Positions 24,984 to 35,474 of a stretch of 64,000 nucleotides of DNA are shown in pieces. Each line of letters opens with the position of its first letter. The stretch's first letter is position 1. The stretch comes from JAGLON01 sp041394985. Lineage in GTDB: Bacteria; Zixibacteria; MSB-5A5; GN15; JAAZOE01. A program made the position numbers and the translations under genes. The DNA lies in NCBI GenBank assembly GCA_041394985.1, contig JAWLBI010000001.1:3782001-3846000 (forward strand). The letters run 5' to 3'. The notes below the pieces were generated by a model that saw only the letters and a list, made by a program, of their open reading frames with translations, made no database searches and was not told where the DNA came from.

Positions 24984-27900
24984 CTAGGGGATGCCTAAAA
25001 ATAACATCATATAGACACCAGCTTTTACTGCATTTTCCCCAGTTTCTGTCAGACAAGTTCCTGAACAATAGACCAACGTTGTCAATGGGACATCATATCT
25101 ACTTGAAGCAGCAATATAACATTCCCGATGTGCAGTAGTCATATTAACGCCATTTTCATTCAAATAGTGAAGACAGGCTCTTACGGAATTAGCCCAATCA
25201 CTATCGCCGGCACATTCACAAAATTCCTGCAAATACCAAGCCAGATATTCTTCGTCACCATAATCTTGACAGGCCGGATCATCACTGGTCATTGGTTCTT
25301 GGTCCATAGCTTCTTCTACAAGTTTTTCGATATCCTTCTCATTTTTATCCGTATTAAATTGATTTTCCGGTGGCTTTTTTGGATCATTATCTTGCTCACC
25401 TCCGTCGCCTTGATTGTTACCATCTCCTTCATTTGAACTACCTCCGGAATTAGAACCACCACCAGCACCGGTATTACCGCCGGAGCCACTGTGCTTACCA
25501 CCGCTGCCACCTTTTCCGCCACCTCCTCCTGAACCATTTCCAAGATAATCACCTGGCATGTTGCTACCCACTATATCATCAATGATTCCATTGGCGCCAT
25601 AGTCCGTGTCATAATATCCATATACATGAACGCAGGTAGCGCCTGATTGATTACCATCTACCCAAAAATCTGTAAAATAATACCCTATATATATTAATAT
25701 TCTTCTATTCCCATCAGGATCAATACTGCTTATCGGGTTATTACCACAGTAGTTATACCCATCTGCAAATTGACCATAATTGTCTATTGTCGTAAAGCGA
25801 CCCGTACCCGGTTCATAATATCTGGCGCCGAAATAGTCATAGTCAAACGCACCCAGGGCATCGCGTTCTTTGCCGGTGAATTTGAACTTCTCATTAAAGG
25901 ACGACCAGGCCTTCGAAATATGTCCGAACGGGTGGTAATCGAGGTATTGTACGACAGTACCGGTGTCATCGACGACAACTCGCGTATTTCCTATCTGATC
26001 TTTCAGGAAATAATACCGCAGAGAATCCGCATTGTCCTTGTACACGGCCACCTTTCCGGTCGGTCCGTTCACATAGGCATGAGTCACATTATCGTTTTTG
26101 TCGAATACCGCCAGCAGGACCTTGCCATCGTATAAATAAAACTCTTCATCTATACCCCAGTTATAGCAAATCATTATTCCGATTCCCGGGCCGCCAAGCG
26201 TCGTGCCAAGAATACCGCCGCCATCGCCGCCCAGCAAATCGAGACCACCGCCTCCACCGACGGTATCGGTGGCGCTATCGCATCCGACCTGATAGGTATA
26301 TTCATGTCTTTTTCTGATACGCTGCAATAATTCATCATACCAGAATTCAACGGTACTGGAATCGGCGCCCAACACACTAGGTTGAATGACCGCCTTGCTC
26401 AGTAAATTTCGATACTCATAATACTGAGATCCAATCCCGCTAAACGCATCAGAAGTTGTATTTCCAACCTCGTCATAGGTGCGATTCTGGAAAAGTCCGG
26501 AGTTTCCATTTATCAACTTTGCCGATGTGCTTGATTCATAAATATAATCGAGTTTTCCCGTCCCCATAGAAATGGATGATCGATTTCCCATAAAATTATA
26601 CTCATATTGTCGATCCCAACCGGCTGTAAAACTCCCATCGGCATTGAAATCGGCCTTGGTCAGCCATCCGAGTTCATTGTATGTATATTCATAGGCATAG
26701 CTGATAACGCCGGTATCACTCGAGTGTGCGCTGGTTATCCGCGAAACCAGTCCATTGTAATATGAATTCGCGCCGGCGGCATCCGAATCGTAAGTAAGAT
26801 TCATCCCGAAATGAATACTATCCGCTTTGAACCCTCCCATTGTCGCGGCTACCGATGTCGTATCATTGATGGAGGTCAATAATCCTCTCGGATTATATGA
26901 ATATTCCATCGCCTGACTCGCAAATGGCACAATACCCGTGCTGTCATAGGCGCCTACTGATGATTGCGAGATTCTGCCGTCAGCAAGGTACTGATAAGTT
27001 ATGTAATCTCGAGTATAATCATAAGTACCCGTTAAATGTCCCTCGCGCACGCTTTCCAGTCGCCCCAACCTGTTGTACATGTAATTATAAACACGGGCTC
27101 CATCTGTTGTTTCGAAGGGGAATACCTGCAATTCCTCGACTCGCCCTGAAATATCGTCATATTTGTGAACGATGGATTTTTTATCTCCGGAGACCATTGG
27201 CAATTCGACGACAACGGAGTCCTTATTCTCCAGCGGGTTGTAGTAAAACTCGCGATAATACGTGGTATCTTCATTGTTCGTTCTCAGGAGAGCCCCGTAA
27301 GTGACATACAAACTGTCCTTCTCCAGATAATCGAATTCGTATTCGTATTTCATCGTCTTTCCGGAGCCAATAAGCGAATCGTCAGGAAAATTCTGGTCCC
27401 TGGCAAACTCTTTGGTAAATACATTGATAGTATCAATCGTGGCGCTGCAAAGTCCTTCCTCAATGCGCCGTCCATAGGCATCATATTTGTAATAGACGAA
27501 TCGATTATTCGCAGAATCCCTGTCGGTCTGCAAAAATCTCAATTGTCCTTTCAAATCATAGATTCGCCTGATAGTACCGAAGTCGTTGCGCCATTCATTG
27601 ATAATCCTTCCGAGATCATCATATTCGTACTCGCGCAGTGTGACAGAATCGACGCCATCCTCAAGAGTTATAGATGTCAACTGGCGTTTCTCGTTGTAAT
27701 GGCTCGTTTTAATTATATATGCGGTCGAATCCTGACCGAGTGAATCCTGAACAGTGTAAGTCGTTGAATCTATGGCATAGTATCCGCTGAAATCCACGGT
27801 TCTAATGACTGAATTCCCGTCCGGATCGGTAACGTGGACAACATTCGCCCTTGCCAAGGAGTCAATAGTGTATTGGTATTGCAGCGTATGCGTGGAGTTT

Positions 27901-30900
27901 AATCCCCATACCGTACTGTCACCCGGCTGAGATACTTGTTTAATTCGTCTCGAGATATCATCATAATATTCGAATTCGGCATAAGGTCTTTCATCGCAAT
28001 CCGCGGCATAAGACCCATTGTAATAGGCGTTCAACTCAATGAGCGTACTGTCCTGAGGCGTATAATCGAATACTCCGCATGCTCCGATCATATCATAATA
28101 CGGCTTGAACCGTTTAGTCGTCCGTTCCATGCCGTCCAATTCATCACCAAGCATAACCAATGTCGCCTCGCGAAGAGTATCGGCCTCAAGTATATAGTTG
28201 CTCATCCGCTGTTGTATTAAAAAGCCATGGCTGTCATAATACTTTGCGAGCGTAATCGTGCTGTCGTTATCGTTATAGGTGTGGATGATTGTGTTTTCCG
28301 GTTGATCCGGGTTGTAGACATAGCTGACAAACGTTACGCGGGCATTCAGAGAATCGGCACCGCCCAGTAAACAGCTTTTGTCTATTTGCAGAGTGATAGT
28401 ATCTCCCTTGTCCAAGGTAATCGAGCCGGATACTCTTACCGAATCACTATATCCATCACAAAGTATACTATCGACTTTTGACCCGTTAACCGATATAAAT
28501 GCCGTCGCACCCTCATCGCATAATGCATACAGAGAGTAATAAGCGGATTGGTCAATATTGACGACAAATGTGGTGTCAATAGTACCACAACTTCCGGACG
28601 ACATAATTAGTTCGCCGGGAGTATCGATATCCCACACCTCGGCCCTGTTATATTCATAATCCTCAACCACATCGCCTTTGTAATCCTGTATGCCGACAAC
28701 ACGGTCATAATCGTCATACGTATAAATTGCGGGATAATTATTGGCATTGTTTTTGGCAATGAGATAACCATTGTCATTGTAAAGCGCGGTATTTACATGT
28801 GAACCCAGCGGATGAAACTGAATATCATCGACACAGACGACATTCGGATTCGTTATTCCGCCTTCCGCCATGGCCCATATTTGCAGGGAAGTGATTTCAT
28901 TCCAATTAGCGAGTTCATTGATATTCACAACGAGTTCATAGCGAGTCCAGTCAGTTAATTGGCCTATTGTCTGGGCATTCGCGACGACAGAGTCTAAGCC
29001 GACTCCTCCACTGTAATATGCATATATATAAATTTTTCCCTGCCCGTTTGTTCGCATCCATGCCGACAGATAATAGAGTGAATCGGAAATCGAGCTCTGC
29101 GAAATCGTCTTGGTTGCTCCATAGGTATCAGTGGATACAGCCGCAATTCTATTGTAGCAGTTACCCGTTAGGGCGATTGTTGCATTGGTATCTATAACGG
29201 AGTTATAAAGACCCCAACCGTCCCAACTGCCGCCGAATTCAAATCCGTTTACGGCCAATTCATTCATGGTCATGCGGGTACCGGACGCGATAACACGATT
29301 TGTGCCCGGCTCATATTTCAAACGCAATGTATCGCCGTTCATGTTTACATACCCGGTAACGTTCCCGTTATCGTCCACACTGCAAACACGCTGGGTATAA
29401 ATAGTATCGACTAAATCATAGAGATCCTCCCAGGTGTACGATTCATAGATACTCCACGTGTTCGTCTTATGAAATTCTCTGCGCTGTTTATCAATAATCG
29501 TTGTACTTGCTTCACTTGAATCGTAGAATACTGTTTCCGATCCCTGATACAACCCGATCGCATAATCATTGAAAATCGAATCGGCCCTATTTGCATACAC
29601 CGTATCCTCAAATGCAAAAGAATACGTAGAGATTATCGAATCGCCTCCATATAGACCGGTCCGTTCCTGAGCTCTATGCCCATTTATCTTGTTGTATAAA
29701 TAGTTTGTCGAGGTCTCATATCCTGAATTGCGTCTTTCCAATGAACCCAGAACATTTCGATACACATTTTCGACAATACTGGAATCGGAAGTTTTCTCGA
29801 ACCGAAATGCGAGTTTTTCATAGTCTACATTTTCGCTCGTACCACTATCGGCGGAGAATCCGTATGACAAATAAGGGTTACCGTCCAATAAGTACCCGCC
29901 ATTAGTGTATCCATAGATAGACTCACCGGTGCCTGTCGTATCATTGAAATCCGGTAGGAATACGCTATCAGCATAATGTCCATCGGCGAACCTATCTCCA
30001 CTTATATCATTAAAGTAGTATGCGGCGAAATATCCTGTTGCCGAATCCCCCTTATAATGCGGTTGACTGGCGATTACTTTTGAAAACTCTGGCGTTCTTC
30101 CCAATGCATCAGAATGTCCCTTGAAATAAGAATATGTCTTTATAACCGGATTATCTTCCTCTGCGTATTGGTAATAAAACACTGTATCGACAACAATTAA
30201 CGGGATTTTTCCTTTAAAGCTATTGTCCACCTTGGCGAAAGCCTTTTGCGTCATGTCTCCGGTACTTGAATTGTAGTAGTAGAGATACGCCGCATTATTT
30301 TTTGCAATCAGACTGTTACCGGCACCAAAATAGCTGCTGTCCGGTAATAGAATCATATCTTTGTATCCGGTGGATTCATTGAATCGATCTCGATAATATA
30401 CACGAATATTGGTGGCGTTCGTATCCAGATATAATATATAGTTATCGGCAATTGATGGGGCTGTCTGTGAGTGCGAATAAACTACAGTATCAACCGGAGT
30501 CCATGAATTGTCGGCAAAATACTCAGAATACATCACCTTATAATTACTGATAGAGTCGATTTCTCTATAAACGATGGAATAATTATCATCAGAAAGAGCA
30601 AAGTACAATTCATCCATTTTTGCATAGTGGCCACCACCTGTATCGACCTGGTAAAAGCCCCAATCATCAAAAAATTCCCATCCGATATCGGTCGCTTCAA
30701 ACCTTTTAATATTATAATCTGTACCATCCAAAAAATAATCGCACAAGACGGCCATCGTATGACTATTTAATTGTACTTGAGTAGGATATAAATATAGGCT
30801 GTCAATGACGTTAGTCTGGACATATATGCTGTCCTGAGAAAAACTTGCAATCCTAAAATAGGTATAGTTATTATTAGACCCCTTACCCCATATGATATTA

Positions 30901-32852
30901 TTATTATACAACGATATGGAATTCGAGATCCCATATTCATCATAATTGTCAACTAAGTAACTTTCCCATGTGTCGCCCGTCCAATCATATATTGCTAACC
31001 CATTCCAACGATTGATATATGCGAAGAAACTATTACCGGTGGCTATTAAACAAGTATCTTCGAGGTTCGATGCTTTTTCCCACCAATCAGTTATGTAAAG
31101 AGAATCATAACACATGGAATCAGCCGCATAATTATAGGAACCATAAAATACTTTACCGTCCACAAAATCATAATAGCTGTTTTCGTGAACCGCTACCGTA
31201 AATGTATTATTACTAATCTGAACATTTTGGATAAATGGCATGTTGGCATTTGGAGTAAATAACTCCTGTAATTTCCATTGATCCTCTCGAGTATTATAAT
31301 GATAGCAGCTTATTTTTTCGGCAGTTTCTTTCGTGAATGTGCTATCTCCGTTATTATAAGACGCCGAGCCCTTTGTAATAAACAGGAAACAATCATCCCC
31401 AGGGTACAATTCGACCGTATTGCTCGCATCAATCCCGGAGGGAGCCGCCTGCTTGTACGTCTGCCAAAAGCCTCCTTGCCAAACTTTTACCACCACGCTA
31501 TCGATACTTCTTTGATAGTAAGCAATCCAACCCTCCGATGAAATGGCTGGAGTCTGCTTGAGCAAATCAGAACTTGTTACATTGATGGAATCTATGTTCC
31601 AGTAACCATCCCAAATACCGATCTTGGCACTATCGCCTTGCACACTATAAAACACGCGATCATTAGTTTTCAGATCATAGTTCGATGGTACTTCCATGGG
31701 ATCATGCAGGCACGTATCCAAATCCGTGATATTTTCGGCGCCGCCAATATTCGAATAATGGTATTCTCTAATGGAACCCGATGGATAATATATTTCCTTT
31801 ATAGATCCATATGCTATATCATAAAGATTGGTATAGTATGAAAATCTCGTAATGGATAGGGTGTCATCTTCATCTCCGTTCACGCGAAGAATATCCCTGA
31901 GCATAAGCTTATGGAATATTGAATCACTATGGGCGGTCAAATAATCATAATCGAATAACATGGCGGATTGCGTAGTGCCATCTTCATTTTTAATTTTGAC
32001 TTTATCCAACTTTTTTGTCGAATAATAATCGAAGGCATGGACGTTTGGGTTGGCATAATAGTCGGTCCGATCCGAATAATCGAGCACGATACTGCGGCCA
32101 TCAGAGAATTCGATTTCATCGATATATGAATATCGCATATAATTTGAAGAATTGACAAGGGTATCAGCATCACAATAGACTCTCAGCGTTCCAGTCTCAT
32201 TAAGATAATGATAACTTATCCAATGCAAAGTATCCTGATCATGAACCATACGCAAATTCCATGAATATGGGTATGATTCCTCATCATCGGTCATCCCACA
32301 CCCGATGTGATTACCATATCTGAAAGTATTCCATGTTGCATTGAAATCAGTTAAAGAAGTATCATTAAAATCGCCAAATCTAAAATACGTACCATCATCG
32401 GAGATGATTGTCCAACCGGTAATTATCGGTACATCAGTAATTGAATCATTAATTTGCCGGAATATTTTCCATGGCATACCATTTGAAGTAACGAATGTAT
32501 CTACTGATAATTGCACCAAATCGTACATGCGACCGTTGAAATTCATTAAATACGTATCATCAGAGATATCAGCCGTTCCTTTATGATTAGAAATAATCGT
32601 TTGAGATTTAATTGAGAACCCAAGACCTACACATGAAGCTTGAATATCATAATTAGGAGAAGATACTATATTCTGGGCGTTTCCATTATATGTCAATGTA
32701 ATATTAGCATTTACTCCATCATACCCATCCAAGCTGGCAATAGGAAATGATTCGGTATGCTGTCCCGTATACTTATCGATCGTATTTGCATAAACCGCAT
32801 TACACAATAAAAATGAAAGAATTAGGACATCGACCAGACGATTAAAACGCAT
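24984..32852 (-). CDS. Giant secreted RHS/YD-repeat protein with variable C-terminal tip
   Basis: The 2622-residue protein starts with a signal peptide (VDVLILSFLLCNAVYA). An SpvB/TcdB-like N-terminal region follows (about 20-400), then ~500 residues of Trp/Tyr-rich propeller-like repeats, carbohydrate-binding-like inserts (near FEFGGSWDGWGLYNSVID), and a long YD-repeat barrel (about 1430-2330) with YEYDDLGRIINEW-type units. The barrel ends in the RHS core (FGARYYEPGTGRFTTID, DPDGN). The last ~240 residues are the variable tip: a Gly/Ser-rich linker (about 2430-2490) and a ~130-residue domain with several cysteines (CQDY, FCECAGD, YCSGTC). It resembles contact-dependent toxin carriers. GGGAGGG precedes the ATG. 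AT-rich composition suggests transfer. Confidence 0.88.
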   Translation of the reverse strand: MRFNRLVDVLILSFLLCNAVYANTIDKYTGQHTESFPIASLDGYDGVNANITLTYNGNAQNIVSSPNYDIQASCVGLGFSIKSQTIISNHKGTADISDDTYLMNFNGRMYDLVQLSVDTFVTSNGMPWKIFRQINDSITDVPIITGWTIISDDGTYFRFGDFNDTSLTDFNATWNTFRYGNHIGCGMTDDEESYPYSWNLRMVHDQDTLHWISYHYLNETGTLRVYCDADTLVNSSNYMRYSYIDEIEFSDGRSIVLDYSDRTDYYANPNVHAFDYYSTKKLDKVKIKNEDGTTQSAMLFDYDYLTAHSDSIFHKLMLRDILRVNGDEDDTLSITRFSYYTNLYDIAYGSIKEIYYPSGSIREYHYSNIGGAENITDLDTCLHDPMEVPSNYDLKTNDRVFYSVQGDSAKIGIWDGYWNIDSINVTSSDLLKQTPAISSEGWIAYYQRSIDSVVVKVWQGGFWQTYKQAAPSGIDASNTVELYPGDDCFLFITKGSASYNNGDSTFTKETAEKISCYHYNTREDQWKLQELFTPNANMPFIQNVQISNNTFTVAVHENSYYDFVDGKVFYGSYNYAADSMCYDSLYITDWWEKASNLEDTCLIATGNSFFAYINRWNGLAIYDWTGDTWESYLVDNYDEYGISNSISLYNNNIIWGKGSNNNYTYFRIASFSQDSIYVQTNVIDSLYLYPTQVQLNSHTMAVLCDYFLDGTDYNIKRFEATDIGWEFFDDWGFYQVDTGGGHYAKMDELYFALSDDNYSIVYREIDSISNYKVMYSEYFADNSWTPVDTVVYSHSQTAPSIADNYILYLDTNATNIRVYYRDRFNESTGYKDMILLPDSSYFGAGNSLIAKNNAAYLYYYNSSTGDMTQKAFAKVDNSFKGKIPLIVVDTVFYYQYAEEDNPVIKTYSYFKGHSDALGRTPEFSKVIASQPHYKGDSATGYFAAYYFNDISGDRFADGHYADSVFLPDFNDTTGTGESIYGYTNGGYLLDGNPYLSYGFSADSGTSENVDYEKLAFRFEKTSDSSIVENVYRNVLGSLERRNSGYETSTNYLYNKINGHRAQERTGLYGGDSIISTYSFAFEDTVYANRADSIFNDYAIGLYQGSETVFYDSSEASTTIIDKQRREFHKTNTWSIYESYTWEDLYDLVDTIYTQRVCSVDDNGNVTGYVNMNGDTLRLKYEPGTNRVIASGTRMTMNELAVNGFEFGGSWDGWGLYNSVIDTNATIALTGNCYNRIAAVSTDTYGATKTISQSSISDSLYYLSAWMRTNGQGKIYIYAYYSGGVGLDSVVANAQTIGQLTDWTRYELVVNINELANWNEITSLQIWAMAEGGITNPNVVCVDDIQFHPLGSHVNTALYNDNGYLIAKNNANNYPAIYTYDDYDRVVGIQDYKGDVVEDYEYNRAEVWDIDTPGELIMSSGSCGTIDTTFVVNIDQSAYYSLYALCDEGATAFISVNGSKVDSILCDGYSDSVRVSGSITLDKGDTITLQIDKSCLLGGADSLNARVTFVSYVYNPDQPENTIIHTYNDNDSTITLAKYYDSHGFLIQQRMSNYILEADTLREATLVMLGDELDGMERTTKRFKPYYDMIGACGVFDYTPQDSTLIELNAYYNGSYAADCDERPYAEFEYYDDISRRIKQVSQPGDSTVWGLNSTHTLQYQYTIDSLARANVVHVTDPDGNSVIRTVDFSGYYAIDSTTYTVQDSLGQDSTAYIIKTSHYNEKRQLTSITLEDGVDSVTLREYEYDDLGRIINEWRNDFGTIRRIYDLKGQLRFLQTDRDSANNRFVYYKYDAYGRRIEEGLCSATIDTINVFTKEFARDQNFPDDSLIGSGKTMKYEYEFDYLEKDSLYVTYGALLRTNNEDTTYYREFYYNPLENKDSVVVELPMVSGDKKSIVHKYDDISGRVEELQVFPFETTDGARVYNYMYNRLGRLESVREGHLTGTYDYTRDYITYQYLADGRISQSSVGAYDSTGIVPFASQAMEYSYNPRGLLTSINDTTSVAATMGGFKADSIHFGMNLTYDSDAAGANSYYNGLVSRITSAHSSDTGVISYAYEYTYNELGWLTKADFNADGSFTAGWDRQYEYNFMGNRSSISMGTGKLDYIYESSTSAKLINGNSGLFQNRTYDEVGNTTSDAFSGIGSQYYEYRNLLSKAVIQPSVLGADSSTVEFWYDELLQRIRKRHEYTYQVGCDSATDTVGGGGGLDLLGGDGGGILGTTLGGPGIGIMICYNWGIDEEFYLYDGKVLLAVFDKNDNVTHAYVNGPTGKVAVYKDNADSLRYYFLKDQIGNTRVVVDDTGTVVQYLDYHPFGHISKAWSSFNEKFKFTGKERDALGAFDYDYFGARYYEPGTGRFTTIDNYGQFADGYNYCGNNPISSIDPDGNRRILIYIGYYFTDFWVDGNQSGATCVHVYGYYDTDYGANGIIDDIVGSNMPGDYLGNGSGGGGGKGGSGGKHSGSGGNTGAGGGSNSGGSSNEGDGNNQGDGGEQDNDPKKPPENQFNTDKNEKDIEKLVEEAMDQEPMTSDDPACQDYGDEEYLAWYLQEFCECAGDSDWANSVRACLHYLNENGVNMTTAHRECYIAASSRYDVPLTTLVYCSGTCLTETGENAVKAGVYMMLFLGIP

Positions 32853-32894
32853 CTCACACCCTCCCGTTTTAGCTACGTTTTTTGATCAATAAGC

Positions 32895-32925
32895 ATAGTA
32901 TGTGATTAATCTATTATTATGTCAA
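32895..32925 (-). promoter_or_regulatory. Candidate promoter of the RHS gene
   Basis: On the minus strand TTGACA (32925-32920) is followed after 17 bases by CATACT, or after 19 bases by TACTAT, about 45 bases upstream of the RHS start. The sequence is AT-rich, which raises the chance of random matches. Confidence 0.45.
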
Positions 32926-33040
32926 ATGAATATTAATTAATGATAAATTATTAATGTATATAGCTAATCCATATACTATAAATAATATAGCCTAATCCAA
33001 TGGCCTGATTTCTTTTTCCAACCTTACAATACATTATAAT

Positions 33041-33083
33041 GTGCGATATTAAATTCGATTATTGTCGCACACTATTATCGCAC
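33041..33083. repeat. Inverted repeat with a third half-site
   Basis: GTGCGATA (33041-33048) is exactly repeated in inverse as TATCGCAC (33076-33083). A further TCGCAC at 33065-33070 allows an alternative, shorter hairpin. It lies upstream of the RHS gene and could be an operator or a nick/replication site of the element. Confidence 0.4.
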
Positions 33084-33142
33084 GACAGGTTTTGATCGAT
33101 TACAATAGGCTACCCTATTGACTATAAGGAAAAGCTGGATTG

Positions 33143-33370
33143 TTAATCAATATACGACATTGATGGAACCGAAAACGCTATTACTCCACATGTGACTAAC
33201 GATTCGCATTCATCAATAAATCCTGCCATTTCAAACATATCCAAACTTATCCATTGCAAATTTGTGGGGATTGGGGCCATATTTTTGGCATGATATCGCA
33301 AATCGCATGGGATAATATACGATGGCTCAGGAAAACCTTTTTCCGCCAACTCAATCATTTCGGTGGTCAT
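33143..33370 (-). CDS. Small unknown protein (75 residues)
   Basis: A minus-strand frame upstream of the RHS gene encodes a 75-residue protein with balanced composition (MIELAEKGFPEPSYIIPCDL, then WISLDMFEMAGFIDE). It looks more protein-like than the plus-strand frame covering the same bases. No family is recognised and no ribosome site stands out; an ATG 12 bases inside is also possible. It may be a small cargo gene of the island or a gene fragment. Confidence 0.4.
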   Translation of the reverse strand: MTTEMIELAEKGFPEPSYIIPCDLRYHAKNMAPIPTNLQWISLDMFEMAGFIDECESLVTCGVIAFSVPSMSYID

Positions 33371-33397
33371 ATTTATTCAGTTGCCATTTTCCGGCCT

Positions 33398-34045
33398 ATG
33401 TTATCGCAAGAATGGATAAATGGCCTCGACAAAAACGCAGCCCGATTGAATTTCCATCAGGAAGTGGCGAAATGGGCAAATAGGATTAGTGAAACAAGCC
33501 TGACGACGGAATTAAAAATGGATTACTGGGATAGGAGTATTCAAGTTGCCGCCGGAGGCAAAGAATATTCGTACTTGATCAATTTTCTTTTTCGTACGAG
33601 GTATAATCTGTATTGCCTTGTACACCATCGTAAAACCATAGAGGAATTGTCAATTGGTGCCTATGTTTATGCTGGCAAGGCTATAATCCTTAACAAGGAA
33701 ATCGAAAAGGCTGCGCTGGCCGATTTCCGCAAATTAATGCGATTGAGTAATACATTTCTACTTGCTGAGTGGGTTCATGACATGATCGATAGGGCAATCT
33801 CAAATAATGATGAAACATTCTTTGTGATCCTTTCAAATGCGCTGAAAAAAAATATAATACTGGATAGTTCGCAAAGTTCAATCCAATGGTTATTGGTCTT
33901 GCTGCTCTGGTATATGGGTGGCAAAGACTACCCAATAAGGCGAGAATTTATTATCGATTTGAAGAAGAATGATATCCTGCCAAATTCGATTGACGAACAG
34001 ACCTTTAATACCGAGATCTCAAGACTTGGCCTTACAATAAGTTAG
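33398..34045 (+). CDS. Hypothetical island protein
   Basis: This 215-residue protein has no recognised family. It is mostly helical with mixed charge (WINGLDKNAARLNFHQEVAK) and a hydrophobic helix near residue 170 (SSIQWLLVLLLWYMGG). I used the ATG at 33398 because a TTG at 33254 adds 48 residues that read like antisense of the minus-strand small gene. Neither start has a clear ribosome site. It lies on the island between the RHS locus and the Rep-Xis-Int genes and may be cargo. Confidence 0.55.
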   Translation: MLSQEWINGLDKNAARLNFHQEVAKWANRISETSLTTELKMDYWDRSIQVAAGGKEYSYLINFLFRTRYNLYCLVHHRKTIEELSIGAYVYAGKAIILNKEIEKAALADFRKLMRLSNTFLLAEWVHDMIDRAISNNDETFFVILSNALKKNIILDSSQSSIQWLLVLLLWYMGGKDYPIRREFIIDLKKNDILPNSIDEQTFNTEISRLGLTIS

Positions 34046-34111
34046 ATATAGCATAAAACGCCTCAATCCTTGCTTTTGACACTTATCCCAATGTAGACCT
34101 AATTGCGCCTA

Positions 34112-34291
34112 ATGACCCAAAGGCGCAAGACAGATTTGAATGAGTTGACAAGGAGATTCTTCCAAGAGCAAACTGGCAGGGAGATATCTAAGTCCGAGGC
34201 CGAAGATCTTCGCCGGTCGCTCATTCGATATTGCCGAATATTGCTCGAAATTGATAGAGATTTACAGTCCGAGGGCAACAATGAACAATAG
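34112..34291 (+). CDS. Small helical protein upstream of Rep
   Basis: This 59-residue charged, helical protein (MTQRRKTDLNELTRRFFQEQ to EGNNEQ) has no recognised family. It lies upstream of the replication initiator on the same strand, separated by ~200 bases. Its composition is that of a real small protein, perhaps a DNA-associated accessory factor of the element. An ATG 9 bases upstream is equally possible. Confidence 0.5.
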   Translation: MTQRRKTDLNELTRRFFQEQTGREISKSEAEDLRRSLIRYCRILLEIDRDLQSEGNNEQ

Positions 34292-34495
34292 TCTAGTGTC
34301 GCTTTCACACAGCAACCTTGACAATAACTCGTGGAATCAACCCGATACAAGGCCGACCGGTTTTCCGGTGAATGGTCAGGTTCTCCCCGCGTCCTACTCG
34401 TCTACTTTTCCGCAGATTGGATAACCAAAAAGGCAAAAATATGCAAAAAACTCTCTTAGTTAACTTGAAACCGACAAATAAGTGGCCAACTTTTT

Positions 34496-35428
34496 ATGAG
34501 ACAACGATCTAATAAAATTTATCGCAATGTCGGTAATGCCTTTGATCGATATTCATCAATCGAGAAGGCCGAATTTCGAGGCAATGTCGCATTACAAATC
34601 AAGGAAATCGCCAATGGATACATGAATATTCGAGAATTTAATTACAGGCCCCTATTACATCGCGCAGCCAAACTTTATAGGCAGGCCGACAGGTATGCCG
34701 GATGCGGGACCGAATATGTGGTTCTCGGGTGTGGTGGTTGTGGAAGCGCATTAATTGGCCCCAAGAGGTGCGAAAGCCGCATTTGTGAGGATTGCGCAAG
34801 GAAATATGCTGCCCGTGTCCGCCGTAGGCAAATCGAAATAGTCAAGGCTCTCTCCAATAAAGGTAAAAGGCGCTTGATGTTTTTGACTCTAACAAAAAAA
34901 ACAAGGCCAGGATTTACTCCTCAATCGTCAGACATACGGCAAATAATCAATGATGCCAGAAAGCTCTTTAATAATTTCTGGCCCCGCAAAAATGGATGTG
35001 GGGCTTTTGCAGTTGTCGAAATTGGAGGTCATCAGAACATTCATATTCATGCCTTGGTATATGGATTCTTTGTACCGCAGCCCCAAATTTCTGCCTTATG
35101 GCAGAAGATCACTGGCGACAGCTTTGTGGTTCATATTGAACAAGTAAGGCAACCGAAGAGATATATCGGATATTTGCTCAAGTATATCACAAAACCGCCG
35201 CACTCCCAAGATCCCAAAGAACTTGCCAATCATATTGACTTGATGATGGGAGTAAGACGAATTCGGACCTATGGTATTTTCTACAATTGCAGTCTACTTT
35301 GCAGGGAGTCATGCCCGTGTCCCTTTTGTGGCGGAAAATTTTACTTTTCTCGATTCGAGAGCGGGAAGTGTGTACAAATCCATGCTTTGTTCTATGGTGA
35401 AATGACTAAAGTCGCGGAAAACAAATAG
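34496..35428 (+). CDS. HUH-type rolling-circle replication initiator (Rep)
   Basis: The 310-residue protein has an N-terminal zinc finger (C79, C82, C92, C97, C100) followed by the three HUH motifs: motif 1 FLTLT (129-133), motif 2 NIHIHALVYG with metal-binding H183 and H185, and motif 3 YIGYLLKYITK, where Y226 is the likely nucleophile. A second Cys cluster (CRESCPCPFCGG) lies near the C-terminus. Such proteins nick DNA at an origin and start rolling-circle replication of plasmids, ssDNA phages or integrative elements. Its position before an excisionase-like gene and a serine recombinase indicates an integrated element that can replicate after excision. No ribosome site is evident at the ATG. 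Confidence 0.85.
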   Translation: MRQRSNKIYRNVGNAFDRYSSIEKAEFRGNVALQIKEIANGYMNIREFNYRPLLHRAAKLYRQADRYAGCGTEYVVLGCGGCGSALIGPKRCESRICEDCARKYAARVRRRQIEIVKALSNKGKRRLMFLTLTKKTRPGFTPQSSDIRQIINDARKLFNNFWPRKNGCGAFAVVEIGGHQNIHIHALVYGFFVPQPQISALWQKITGDSFVVHIEQVRQPKRYIGYLLKYITKPPHSQDPKELANHIDLMMGVRRIRTYGIFYNCSLLCRESCPCPFCGGKFYFSRFESGKCVQIHALFYGEMTKVAENK

Positions 35429-35474
35429 AATTAGAAATGGCATGCAAACCAACATATCCAAAGTGAGGTATAAA

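Noticed and set aside
33254..33397. TTG-initiated N-terminal extension of the island hypothetical protein
   Set aside because: These 48 residues read like the antisense of the better-looking minus-strand ORF 33143-33370 and no ribosome site supports the TTG.
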